From Siphonodentalium dalli (lineage: Eukaryota; Mollusca; Scaphopoda; Gadilida; Siphonodentaliidae), in contig CP136063.1 of NCBI GenBank assembly GCA_032622095.1, positions 117,384,723 to 117,448,722 of the forward strand: a DNA stretch of 64,000 nt, given 5' to 3'. Made by a program: the position numbers and the translations under genes. Of the stretch, positions 12,318 to 24,300 are shown piece by piece; positions within the stretch are counted from its first letter, which is position 1, and each line of letters begins with the position of its first letter. The notes under the pieces are model-generated. The model ran no database searches, was not told the DNA's origin, and saw nothing but the letters and a program-made list of their open reading frames with translations.

Positions 12318-12812
12318 CTCTGAATACATATATTTCTGCTTCTAGAGAAAGGCCGCATAGTCAATATATCCCTACTAAATCCCGTTTAGCTGTTTAATTA
12401 CACATATATCACACGATTCAAGATTAGCGGTAAAGATAAAACTGCGTCATTTTTCCGTTTCTGGACACCCAAAAGTCCAGATTTAACGGTTCCACAAGAC
12501 CCTGATTTCGCTTGCTCTCTCGTGAGATACATCAGAGACAATTCGTACATCTCTAATCAAAAGTTTCTCTTATACTTGTAGTCATTCTTCCTCGCAATAT
12601 TCGAGCGTTTGTTCATTCGTATAGGACTAGCTATTCAATTTTGCAATAAATGTAAATTTCATTCGATTTTGTCCATTTTGGTGGCCATTTTGGGAAAAAT
12701 ATTCTACATATATGGTTTACGACTAAGCAATGTTTGTGTATATTTCAATTTATTACGAATGTGGCATTAACTGGAGCACCTGCCGCAGAATTCAGTATTT
12801 TCCGATAACAAC

Positions 12813-12962
12813 AGACATTATGGACGCCATCTTCAATAGAGAATTTTCCCCAAAGCGGATTTTAGCGGATTTTGGATATGTTGTTCCCTACATTCTGCCC
12901 GACAATATGACACCAAAAACAGCTTGTAAACAATTTGTTCTAGGTCCAATGCTTCAACGACC
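12813..12962 (-). repeat. dispersed repeat family A, right arm inverted copy
   Basis: This is the mirror of 829-978. Confidence 0.75.
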
Positions 12963-13790
12963 AGACTACGATGTAAAAAGTACATAACAACGCTAGTCCG
13001 ATAAAAGTATCAACTTAAAAGTTCGGATATTAGTGTTCACTAAATATATGCAAATTAGCAAACACCACAACTGGTGTGTTTTGCGAATCCGTGGGGTATA
13101 TAAGATCTATGATTTTTAGTGCGTCGTAGTGATGTGAAATAGATGAGTTACTGCAGTGTGTGTTTGGAGATATTCTTGCAATATAACATCAGGCGGGCGA
13201 CAAAAACAATGTCTCCCGGCTCAGCGGGCGACAGTGTGATTTGTCGCCCGGCACGTGACAGGACATGGGCCAATCAGAAGTGTGGAAAATAGGGAGGAGG
13301 GCAACAATGCATGTTGTTGAGAAGATAAGCTACCTTAATACATTTGTCCTGTTCACAACATGCAGTAGTGTTAAAATGTGGAAATTCTATCATATAAACG
13401 CCTTAAAGAAATTACAGATGCGAACACGATCACTGTCACGTGACGCATTAGTCCACGATCTCTATATTGTCCCTTCACGTTTTCAATATACAAACACCCA
13501 CAGCCCTTTTCCACCAACCACGTCCACATGCGATCCAAAATATTGATTGGATCTCACAAAGCCTTATATAAAGACCACAATGTTTACTGATCTACCACAA
13601 TGAACGAGCAGCTTTAAATAATTATTGTGGACAAAACGTTGATCCATGTACTAGTATTCTAGTCAAAATGGTTAAACTGTTTCAAATTCTTACTGTATCT
13701 GACCATAATATTCATGTATGCTCATCTTTACATGTGAATTGTCCGCCATGACTCCATTTACACATGCGTGTGGTGTGTTCGAGAGTATGC

Positions 13791-14084
13791 ACGCATGTAC
13801 TGCGAGCGATTTTGTGGGTCTATGTACACGTGTGTATGTGTATGTGTATGTATGCATGTGCGGATGTAGGTATGCACAAGGGTGCGTGTATGTGATTATT
13901 TGAGAGCGGTTGTGGTGTATATGTGTGCGTGTGTGTTATTTATGCGTGGTGTACATGTATATACGTTTGATTTTCTTCGCGTTAAATGTCTGTAAATACT
14001 AATTATCCTTGTATTGTGTTCCTGTTCATTATATGTAAGCTCTCTGTATTACGGAGGAAATAAAGGTATATATATAGAGAGAGC
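13791..14084. repeat. TG-rich simple sequence outside the palindrome
   Basis: Alternating GTGTATGTGTATGTATG-type sequence fills about 13810-13960, followed by AT-rich DNA. No gene is visible. It lies immediately beyond the last base that pairs with the left arm. Confidence 0.7.
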
Positions 14085-14165
14085 TAGTATATGAAGCCGG
14101 TATATCAATGGTCCGTGTATTTGTCAACCTATCGTATACCTCCTTCCAAATTACGCAGACAAAAT
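14085..14165 (+). repeat. short copy of the LINE-fragment start from the palindrome arm
   Basis: About 80 bases are nearly identical to 8358-8436 (GAAGCCGGTATATCAATGG onward, with three or four differences), after which the two diverge completely. It is in the same orientation as the right-arm copy and opposite to the long LINE beginning ~150 bp further on. Confidence 0.8.
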
Positions 14166-14487
14166 TATGAAGCTCGAATGAGCGACGATGTACGACGATG
14201 TATTATCATATGTGTATTTAGCACATATCATGTTTATAGTATATATTTATTGTATGCCTCCTATGTGGAGAAGATTATATACAGAAAGGTGAAAATATAA
14301 TATATATACATGTACATGGTTATAACAACGTCGTTGACAACACACCAACACAGAGCTGCGGTATATGGTTTTAATGTAGCCATATGCGTGTGATCGAGAG
14401 TGCATGTCTATAATGTAGCAGTTATGATATGCGAGTGCTATTCGATAATATGGCGAGTATTTATGACAATATATTATACTATCTACA

Positions 14488-17400
14488 CTAATATGAAATT
14501 GAGTTCCCACGAATAAAACGACACATGGTGAGCAGGTAAGTTGATGAGTCGAGAATAATATCCTCCATTTGATGCAATACTTCGTCGGGAGGGTTAACGA
14601 CCTCTGACCCAAGAAGAAAAGCACATAGTGTAGAGTCACTGATTGTGTCAAGATATAAGTACGTTGCTATTCCATAGTGGTTAAGTATGTGGTCGAAATA
14701 ACCATTCCTCATGCAAGTGATGTGATCGGAAGTGCAGTAGCGCAACACATGCAGAAGTTCATTGTCATAGCACCTCTGACAAGCGTAAACACACAAGGTT
14801 GTTTTTGTATGTCGTTTTGTTCAAAAGGAGTCCGAGATTTTTCAACTTTTCACCATAATGAGGGAATTTTCTGAGTAATACCCATATATTCCAGCTTGCT
14901 GATGGATTTGAGTGTATCGTCTGGAATGTTTTCAGTTTTGTGTCTCCGGAAACGGAAGCTAGCCAATCTCTCTCGTAACTTTCCCAAACTGATAGCTGAA
15001 TTAGACGTTTCCACGAACACTTAGATGGGAAGTTACCAGTTTCCACGAATGAGTCCAGATGAGTTCGTAGACCATACAGTTGTAGCAGTTCAATTATATC
15101 TGGAACAAACCCTGTTGTCCGGCGAGCGAAGAGAGTGAATTGGAAGAACTTCTGAAGAAATATTCTGAGGGGAACCTGGCGATCCTGTGGTAAATAAATC
15201 AGTGTACATAACAACGAAAGTTTCTTGATGTGAATTTGTCTCTCGAGAGGCAGAAGTCCAAGCAAGCTCAGGGAAATGCACGTAGAAGTACGCGATGGGA
15301 GAGACTGGATGTGTTTCACGCACACTCGGTAAGACTTCTCCATTGTGTACATGGCAGTTCTGTTCGGCAGTTCCATCAATTCACACCCATATAGGGCTTT
15401 GGGTAGTGCTACTGATTGTAGCAGACTTGTCATCGTTATTGGTGTGCACATTTTGAATAAACTTTTGCCAGCCAAACTGAAATAAGATTTCCTCAGCTTT
15501 TCAGATAACAGGGAACAACGGATGGGCACGCACTGAAATTTGCACTGTTTAATACCGAGATGAACACATTCCGTCGATTCAATTAGTGGACTGTTACCAA
15601 GAAGCCACCTCCTGTTGCTTGCAGAATGTTGGTGCTTTGTCTCATTGAAGACAACGACGACGCTCTTTGTATTTGAAAATTCGAAACGCCATCGCTGACT
15701 GTATTTATAGCAAATGTCAATCAGGCACTCAAGACCGGATTTGGACAATGAAATGAGAGCAATATCATCAGCAGCCGAAGGTGCCGCACAAGAGGTATTT
15801 CCTATATGTAAACCGTGTTCAGAATCGCAGAGAGAGTTCAGTAGTTCATTTATGAATACCAGATAGAAGAAAGGGGACGTTACTGCCCATGTCTTGTTCC
15901 TTGTAAGATGTCCAATGGCTCTGAGAGCGAACCGCTATACATTACACGACTGGTGCAATTCCTGTGCATGTTTGCCACTACACGCAGAACTTTACCTTTT
16001 AAGCCTAGATCGTATAGTTTTACAAGAAGGCCTTCGTGCCACACACGATCAAATGCCTTCGCAGAGTCCAAAAAACATACAAATGCTCTTGAATCTAAGT
16101 CGCCCGCATAGGAAACTGCCTCCTGGAGGGCAAACGAGGTCACCAAACAGTTCACTCCTTTCTGAAAGCCGTTCTGAAGCTCGTTTGGAAATCTGGAAAA
16201 ATTCCCATCATTTAGAAATCTGTCTAACATAATGCTTTCGAATGTCTTATAGATCACCGACATGAGTGTGATAGCACGGTAACTGTCTGGAACATTTATA
16301 GGTTTCGGAGACCCCTTGAATAATGGAACAATGATGCCAATTTTTAAGGAAGGTGGTATCCATTCCAAGTCCAAGATACTATTGTAAAGTCGACACAATA
16401 ATGATTTGAAGGAGTCACTTCCATGTAAGAGATGTTCGTTCACTACATTGTCAATACCACTAGATTTCCCACGTTTGAGATTTTTCATGACATCTATCAG
16501 TTCAGAAACAGTAATTGGTTCACAGAAAGTAGTGTCTGCAAAATCTGTATGTGATTCTTGGAAAATTGACGATAGTCGCATCCGTATGGATTCCTCGAAT
16601 TCCGGATCAGCGTGGATACCAGGTTTGTACAGACTTTCGAAATAAGACCTCCAGGCTGACATGATATCAGCTGGAATGCGAAGAGTTTTATCACCGAATG
16701 TCATAACAGAACAAAGACCTTTTGATTGCGAAACTTGATCCTTCGAGTTGATAGTTTTCCAAAACTGGACATCATTAGTCTTTGCGTGAAGCTCGAGTTG
16801 TTCGTACACCTGCTGTTCGCTGTGGCGAAGTGTAGTACGCAATGACTGTGTAAATAGTCGCTTCGTAGCTTTGTACTCCATGTACGACTGCACGTCACAC
16901 GCGTGCGGACTACCTTCGGCGAACTATATATTCCGCTTTTCCTTTAGAGAACGGTGTAGCGATCGCAATTCCTCATTCCAGAAATGTTTTGCTGATTTAT
17001 GACGTGTTTTTGAACCACTAGCTACAACAGAAGCATATATGATACCACTGACAATTTCGGTGCACAGCGAGTCAAGTTCGTGTTTAGACACGATAACGAT
17101 GTTCATAATGTCGGAGAGGTAGTTATCCAGAGACAGTTGATAGAGGGGTATATCCATCCTATCCCAGTTGAAAGAAAGCCTGTTAAAAGGTGACAATACA
17201 CTAGATAAATCGGGTGGAATGTCAATACAGCAGGTCACAGGCAAATGGTTAGACGTGTTCTGTTCGCTGTCACCGAGAATGGCACGACGTGTTGCGAGGT
17301 CGTTTAATTCAAGTGGTAGTAAGATGTGATCAATGCGACTTGGCGAAGCCACAACAGACGCCGGGTAGAGCGTGAACGGAGGTCCCGCGCACGATATGGA

Positions 17401-17982
17401 AGTTGTGACAGAGACCAAATTCTCCCGGTGCATGAAATCTGTTATAAAAGACATTCTGTCAGCGTGTCCTGTCGGCACATGCTGCTCGTGGGTACGGCAC
17501 ATATGCACATTTAGATCACCCATAGTGATCACATGTCCATATGTTGAGAATAACGATATAAAATCAGAGACGTCTTCGAGGCAATTTTTGAAATGATCGT
17601 CACTGTGGTTTGTACTCGGCAAGTATGTTTGTAGTATAGTCAAGATCACATTCGTGCTCAATTTGATCTGGATACCAACGCATCGATCATTTGGGATATT
17701 GATAGCAACACATTGTTTTGCGATTCGTTCGTTCATGAGAAGAGCGACACCATCGGGAGTGAAGGAGCCACCTGAACTCGTGGTTATAATACGTCCAGCT
17801 TTGCATAAAGCAGTGTATGACTCGTGTAGAGAATGCAGAAATGGCAGGTTTTCTTCATTTAGCCAATGTTCGGATATACCAAGAATATCGTACTCTAGAG
17901 AGTTCAGTAGTGACGACAAATAAAGACAATTGGATTTAACACCAGTAGCGTTCCATGTAATGAGATTAAGTTTACTCATCAT
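14488..17982 (-). pseudogene. LINE ORF2: endonuclease, reverse transcriptase, zinc-finger tail (disrupted)
   Basis: ORF2 would nick the chromosome and prime reverse transcription of the element RNA there. In order, from 17982: the EEP endonuclease with TWNATGVKSN, GISEHWL, MGDLNVHM, SRIDHIL and SNHLPVT (all expected catalytic positions, with SNH in place of the common SDH). The RT follows, with KSSGIDNV, SYRAITLMSV, the SAKAFDRVW block (first catalytic Asp) and QGTRHG. The second catalytic block reads SAADDIALIS, near 15755-15785. Then come a thumb region with FVETGNFPSK and the C-terminal CQRCYDNELLHVLRYC zinc-finger-like motif near 14750-14790. Lesions: an in-frame TAG at 16924-16926 between endonuclease and RT; frameshifts near 15880 and 15835, just before the AADD block; and one near 14795 before the zinc motif. 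Usual Y/FADD is replaced by AADD. Confidence 0.88.
17972..17982 (-). promoter_or_regulatory. ORF1 stop / ORF2 start overlap
   Basis: The minus strand reads ATGATGAGTAA. Either ATG opens ORF2 (MMSKLNLITWN), and the final TAA closes ORF1 in the other frame. An 11-nt (or 8-nt) stop-start overlap suggests ORF2 is translated by termination and reinitiation. That mechanism is known for some two-ORF LINEs; here it is inferred only from the overlap. Confidence 0.6.
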
Positions 17983-19894
17983 TGTAGTGTTCTGTACGTT
18001 TCGGTGGGTCTTTATTCCAGAGCCTAAAATGTATCCCTGGAGGCCAAAAGTCATCCCGATAGAGAGCATCCATATCAGTCACATGGATATGGATGCGTGC
18101 TGATTGTGTATCTCTGCAAGAACTCCACAACAGTCGCACGAAAGTCGGTTTTATACCACTCTGTTCGAAATATTCCCAGATGTCAGATTCCGTTGATTTT
18201 AACGAGATACCGCGAACGAATAATTTCTGCGTGCGTTTGTGTGTGTTGTAAGGAACACCGACGAAACCAGATGGTTCGTTGTCGCGATCCAACTGTGTTG
18301 TGCGAAGGTTGGTACTGGCATCGTGCGAGACAGGTTTACTAGCAGGCTTGCTAACATGTGATAACTTTTGTGGTGTGCTCGCTTGTGGAGTGGGGTCAAT
18401 CGACTTAGTACGTGAGAGGTCTTCAGAGTTATAGTTTACATAGGATATACTATTCACATCGAGATTGCTCGGATTAGCAGGACTTCTCCCGTCACTGCCA
18501 GAACAGGCCATATTAGCAGCACCGCGATTGACTACATTTATATTTTGCTTCACATGAGAATTATTTTGTCTATGATCGTTAGTCTGTTGAAACAGCACGG
18601 GTGATTTAGCACTCTGAACATCGCCAATTGCATCTGCTGAATCTATCGGTGAAGCACTTGGAGGTTGTGATGCTTTTCGATTGGGAAGTTTCAGTTTCAT
18701 CGGAGTAGATGACGATAATCGCCTTTGCTTCCTGTGTGAAAGGGTGTGACAGGTGGTGATCCCGTGGGAAAGGCTCAAGAACAGAGGACGGAGGTGTGCT
18801 AGGCGGGAGGTGTTGTTCCACAACTGAACACATCTGGTTGAACTTTTCTGTTATATCACGGGCAAAGAACTCAAACATTGTACTGAACTTGCGCTCGATA
18901 TTTTCAACGATCTGGTCTATGGAATTGGAAGATTCTTTCACAGCTTGTTTTACATTGTTGATTTTTCTCATTACAGTCTCAGACTTAGCAAATGTGCTTA
19001 CGAATTCTTTCTCCTGGGATTCCAACTTCTGGGTGAAGTCATCGTACTTTTTTGTTTGTTCAGCTACATCGTTTTCAACAAACTTAATTCGATTTTTCAA
19101 ACTAACTACACCACTATATTTGTCATCAGTTATTCTATTTATAGTCTGCTCCAAAGAGGTACACTTTCCATTAATAGCGCCGATCGACGAAGCGTTTGAT
19201 GCACATTTTATTTCCAACTTGACATTGCTTTTCTCAAAGTCATCAAGGCGATTGCAAATTTCCAATTGTTTTTTAGATATGGACTTCAGTTCCATCTGTA
19301 TTGCATTAGAAGAAGTCGTAGTGTTGACTTTGAGCAGAGTGACATCAGCAAGTACTTCTGAGATTTTGTCTTGAATAAACATAGAGTCACATGGGCATCT
19401 TGGTGTGCTAACATCTGGTCGACGATCAGATTGTGACTGTGATAGTTTGTGCTTAGTAACACAATCTTTGATATCGTCGAATGTGCCTCCTTTATTAATC
19501 TGCACAATGTTGTATATGTCTCTCACTAGGCGGGTGCTCACGGGGATTCCTCCCAGATCGGGGTCCCTTTGGATGCGACCTTTTAAGCTATAATGCTGAA
19601 GATCTTCAGAATTATTCTGAGCATCTATGAACATCTTATTCCTGATATTCCACAGTTCGCTGTCGTCGGGAACAGCTTGCAGCAGACCTGCGATGAACTG
19701 TCTTTTGGTTGAATGAAAATTAGACTGAGGTCAGGTGAGCGATTTTCCGAGAAGTAGTCAAGAACACTCATGTTTTGTCCCTGCTGCACGGGCCTGGGTT
19801 GCGTTGAGCATGTCGAGAGTGGTTGTGAGTTTACATGTCCAGATAGAACAGAGTACTCCCGGTCTTCGATATTGACTGTTTCGTATTCTTCCAT
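17972..19894 (-). pseudogene. LINE ORF1 (coiled coil plus RRM-like nucleic-acid-binding protein), frameshifted
   Basis: This encodes the RNA-binding partner of ORF2. The likely start is the ATG at 19894 (MEEYETVNIED), giving roughly 640 codons to the TAA at 17972. The protein is spread over three frames. The first ends near 19700; the second (to ~18740) contains GLLQAVPDDSELWNIRNK and then a long heptad-rich stretch with many Leu/Ile/Lys/Glu (about 19330-18880) that should form a coiled coil. The third frame holds a Pro/Ser-rich linker and an RRM-like end (KLFVRGISLKSTESDIWEYF, then RIHIHV). One frameshift lies near 19690-19735 and another near 18700-18790. Coiled coil followed by RRM is the usual ORF1 design for trimeric nucleic-acid chaperones of LINEs. 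It is inactive as read, unless the frameshifts are sequence errors. Confidence 0.8.
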
Positions 19895-20069
19895 TTTACA
19901 GCAAGTACAGCGGCTGTCCACAACGTTCAATGCGGGTCGTCGTTAGTCACCTATGTTTTATGTGCTATACCAATCTTGGCACTTATTTTGCACTGTTATA
20001 TGTTTATATTGATGTGTCTACTTGACACTTATTTTTCACTCGACATTAATAAGTTATCTCGGCGCATTT

Positions 20070-20481
20070 ACCCAAACCCCTTTCGTTTTCAATCCACGGT
20101 GGACGAAGTGTGCCAGAGCACGTATAGGTTTTGAGTATGTACTGGTCATTATTTGTTTAAATAATCTCTCGTCTGACAGAGAAATACAATGTATAAAAAA
20201 GTGTTCTTCGTTGTCGAATTCATTGCATGTTCCGCAAATTCGGCCCTTTCGTCGAGGTCAAAGTACCGTCCGCTTAGTATGTTGAAATAGGCCAAACAGT
20301 AATTGCCGGAATGAATCTGGGACCCATTCATTAATGACAAGCACGTGTCAGTCTGTTGTAGCGAAGTCTTTTTCCTACGAACGATGGATAAACGGCATCC
20401 CCCGTTGTGTGGTGTCAGCATCCGAGTCTTTAATGTCTTTAATGATAATGTGTCATTCGTGACCACATTGTCACATAACAC
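20070..20481 (-). pseudogene. 3' remnant of another LINE ORF2
   Basis: On the minus strand, one frame gives SGNYCLAYFNILSGRYFDLD and, after a frameshift near 20270, the next gives GRICGTCNEFDNEEHFFIHC. That is the C-x2-C ... H-x3-HC tail that closes ORF2 in many non-LTR elements. It runs to a stop (VWVNAPR*) near 20070. It has the same orientation as the long LINE and sits directly upstream of its 5' end. The sequence differs from the tail of the long copy, so it is a different element or subfamily rather than a tandem repeat. No RT core is visible upstream of it in the window. Confidence 0.75.
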
Positions 20482-21161
20482 ATGAGAACATATAAATCAT
20501 ATATAGTACATTACATAAACATGATATGTGAATTAAACATATGAACATATAACATATAAACAGGAAATACACATATATAAATGTAGTTTGTATAACACAT
20601 ACAAAGATGAACCTAGAAATCGGAAGTATATAGGAGATAAATGATAAATATTTGACACCCGCTGCGCTTTGTGCCAAATCATCAGGTTGCGGCACCCGTG
20701 AATCGGCGCCGTTTTTCATGAGTGAGATTGTTTAATGATGATTCTAAGGCCACATGATATATTTTAATGCGTTCTTACATCACTTATTATCACACTGCGC
20801 TGGCACATCGATAAAGGACTTTCAGTCTATATTCTAGGAAGCGTTGATCATTGTCGCAACCATATGGGCGTCCCTTCCGGAAAATCAACATGCGCAATTA
20901 AGAAATAGCCATCATTGGACTTCGTACCACTAATACATAGGCAGACTGTTTGCATATTTTACGTCGCAAGCATGTGAACGCACTTGCCACCATATAAATA
21001 TAACTCGCTTGGTATGAAATATGTATACAAAGCCGCATGTATGTGTTCATGTCGTCAGTTTATCGGACAAGTGCAATGGCGTAATGATAGCTTGACCTGT
21101 CAAATACAAATCGACGATCTTATGAATTTCTTAAACATTCTGAAAGTAACACGCATGTACA
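20482..21161. other. AT-rich stretch without a recognised feature
   Basis: The 20482-20600 part is an ACATAT/ACATATGAAC-rich run; the rest shows no ORF with recognisable motifs and no repeat structure. Confidence 0.5.
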
Positions 21162-21312
21162 GTTATGTGTTTATCACACGAAGCTAACTATCTTCTAACT
21201 AACCCCACCACGTCTCTACATCTCTGCAAGATGGGTGTTATGTGTTTATCAAACGAAGATAACTATCTTCTAACTCCGCCACGTCTCTTCATCTCTGCAA
21301 GATGTGTGTTGG
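21162..21312 (+). repeat. tandem duplication, ~75-bp unit, two copies
   Basis: GTTATGTGTTTATCA(C/A)ACGAAG...CTCTGCAAGATG occurs twice in a row with about 88% identity. Confidence 0.85.
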
Positions 21313-24300
21313 CTAACAGTTCCTTCAACTTGTCAACTCATCGATTTAACCAAAACACTGGATATTTTAAACAGTGTATAGTGATTTAATATCATCAAAT
21401 GGTCAACACAGTACCAAATTACTGAGATACAACCCATTCTGATACTGTATACACTCGTCAGTAAGGTCGGGTGGGGGCTCATGCACATTCTTGCTAAAAA
21501 TGGGTACTGGGCTACTCACGAGGACCCCCTGAGCAAAAATTCAGTTAGCCTTCAGGTGCCAACCTACATTCATATTTTATACCAATACCATGTTTTGTAT
21601 TGAATATAAATAATGTGTTTCATTTATATTGCTAAAAAGATAAAATCACATGATAATAACCAGAAAGTCACAAGTTAATGTTGTTTACACTAATGCTAAT
21701 AAAATATAATACATTAATTCTTACTAAAAGACAACATTGAGATGCAGGCGAACAGTAAGTAACACATCCTTTGATTTTATTGATTTGATACCTCTTTGAT
21801 TGCCACAACAACTAAGAATAGAATACGATGTGTATAATTCACAACAAAATTAACACAAGTGTATACTATTATACATTTTTATTTTTTAAGAAAAACAATT
21901 TGAAAAAATAATGAAAGCACAGATGTGCTTGAGTATCTTCTCCTAATCCACACGATACAAAGACGCGACTGTTTTCACCTTCCAAATGCTAAAACAATGG
22001 GGATGGGCTAATCTAAAAGGACCATCCCATGTTTTATTTAGGGTAAAACACCCAAATTGAGCTTATCTTCAAGGATGGGCTTACTGGTGTGTGTATACAG
22101 TATGTGTGCTAAACTAGAGTTTGGAAGGGAGGCTCAATTACAATCAGTTTCGCCTATTAGTATTTATGGCTCAACTTTGTCAACTGGAACATGACAAACA
22201 TGGCAAGAATAACAAAATACTACCAGGCATGTCATTCTAATAACAATATACCCCACTGTGGTATTCTTGCTTGTTGGTGTATTTGGATTTAGTTTAAAAC
22301 ATTGTAATCATGTTGTTGGCACCATTATTTTAGTAATCAGAAGTCTAGGAGTCTTCATGTCTTATTTGATTACACTTTCTGTAAGATTTTACCTTCAGGT
22401 GTAAATTATGGCGTTTTCCAATTGTAATACAAGATTTACGCTCTTCAGAATAGAAGGAGTGTATATGTTCCTAAGAACAAGTGGATTAATACTCTGTATA
22501 TTAATAAGATGTTTTGCTCTGGAGAAAGAAATACACATCAACTTCCTGGAGTAATGTCCTTTGTGAACACAGGTTCAAGAATCACCATATTTACAGAGCC
22601 TCGGATTACCTCCACCCCAAAGGTATCCATTGCACACATTGCGACTACATGTACCTCATATAATTTGGAACGAAAATGTATCCTGTTATCTTGAATTTCC
22701 CAACACTTCATTGAAGTTCATTCTAGTATTATAAGGAAGCTGGAATTGCAATTTTGCAAATTCTGAAAAGACATTGGTTCATGTCTTGTCGCTTCTTCAT
22801 GTTCTTGTCGATATTGTCTTTGCCAGTGACACACATTCCATCATGAGACCTCTTGGGGTAACACAGAACATATTGGCTTTGACCTATGTGTCATCATAGT
22901 CATGATACAACAGTTCCAAATAATCACTGCTTGTGAATGTGAATTTTACACCTATTCAATGAAGTTATCTGACACCATTTACAAATTTAGTCAGAAACAA
23001 GTACATGTCAGATCAGAGTTGAACTTCTGATAGTTTGTGTGATAAGTACGTTGTAGATCTGAAGTATCTTGACACTGAAAATAGAAATGAAACAGTTTTA
23101 AGTATACAATGCACATAGCACATGCATCTGGACATGAGTTTAAAAGTCTGGTTGAATAACTGATAAAATGTATGCTGCATTATAAGTACTATGGCTTGTT
23201 TTCGAGGAATTTGAAACGCTAAATAAATTACTAAAATACTTCCTTTTGATTCTGACCGGCTTGAACTATTACAACATGTATATGATTCGTAAGTGAATTA
23301 AATGTTATTGCTGTCATCATTAAAAACAACATTACAAAATACTAGCTGGGTACCGGAAGTTGCTCAGTTACCGTAAGTGACGATCAAATTATGAGTGCGC
23401 ATTAAAAAGTTATATCCAAGTCATTTAAATTAATTATTAGTGATCTGTTGAGTCAGCTGAGATAACCGGACCTACTCTTGGCATTGAGACATAGAGTGAA
23501 ATTGCCATCACTATTACTAATTTCAGCCTAAATCCCCACCCATCACTATTATTAGGCCATCACGATTATTAGCCACCTGAGAGTACTCCATCATGAGACA
23601 GGAAAGTTCCACTGATTCTCCCTCCATATCATATAAGGCAAAGCTGATAAACCGCTCTTTGTTGCTAATTATTAGTGCCACTTTCAGTGATCTAAGAACC
23701 ACGGCACCTAGGCTATCCCATGACAATCCCTTGATCAAGATATCCATTTGTATCAATGTTCCTAGATATATAATAATTCGATACTAAACAGTCTTTATTT
23801 ATCATCTATCCAAATCTTTGTTCATACAATGCATTAGTCCCCCCCCCTTTATATCATATGAGGTCAAAGGGACCTATGACATACCATTCTCCTGGTGAAT
23901 TTAAACGCGTGTAACAGTTTTCAGCTCTGTGGGTCCAACCATTTTAGTTGTAATTAATTAAATTAATCACAAGAGCCGCTTTAAATCATCTGATGTCAGG
24001 GGCACATTTTAACAATTTACCTACATGTATTTGTAACAAATATTTAGCTCCCATGGTTCAACCGCTCGGTCGCCAATAGCCGGACAGACAAATGCACAAA
24101 GAGAATTGAGTTTTAATAACATACTGATTGATAGGGCCCATAGGGGAAAGTAGAAAGGTTAGCGTGGAGTCCGAGTAAATTTCAGATTCCAGGTCACACA
24201 TGTCAGTATGCCTCTGGAGTGTATATCCATTGTATACAGACTGCTAACTATGCAGCTTTAAGGCATCATATTGTTCATGATTTGTTCAATATTATTGAAA

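Larger units (their letters stand above)
7134..13790. repeat. right arm of giant inverted repeat
   Basis: This is the reverse complement of 1-6649. It carries the same hAT element, LINE fragment and foldbacks in mirrored order. Arm differences that I can see include single substitutions (for example near 1870/11921, 3622/10160 and 4091/9691), a 9-bp insertion in the right-arm hAT copy, and nine substitutions clustered between about 7134 and 7335. At 13790 the arm ends in this window and TG-rich simple sequence begins. Confidence 0.97.
14300..20030 (-). mobile_element. nearly full-length non-LTR retrotransposon (LINE), jockey/CR1-like group
   Basis: On the minus strand the element reads 5' region, ORF1 (19894-17972), ORF2 (17982-14488), 3' region. 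It has two overlapping ORFs, an EEP-type endonuclease, an RT and a C-terminal CCHC tail, and no LTRs. That is the layout of non-LTR elements of the jockey/CR1/L2 type; I cannot assign a clade by eye. ORF1 has at least two frameshifts, and ORF2 one in-frame TAG and about three frameshifts, so this copy is dead but young enough for every domain to be readable. The outer limits are approximate because no target duplication was found. The 5' end abuts the 3' remnant of another element. Confidence 0.85.

Noticed and set aside
1-13790. Palindrome as one giant DNA transposon with long terminal inverted repeats
   Set aside because: The spacer is only 484 bp and codes for nothing, no target duplication is visible, and the arms contain unrelated nested elements.
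18796-19374. 192-codon plus-strand ORF
   Set aside because: It is antisense to the coiled-coil part of LINE ORF1, which explains its length.
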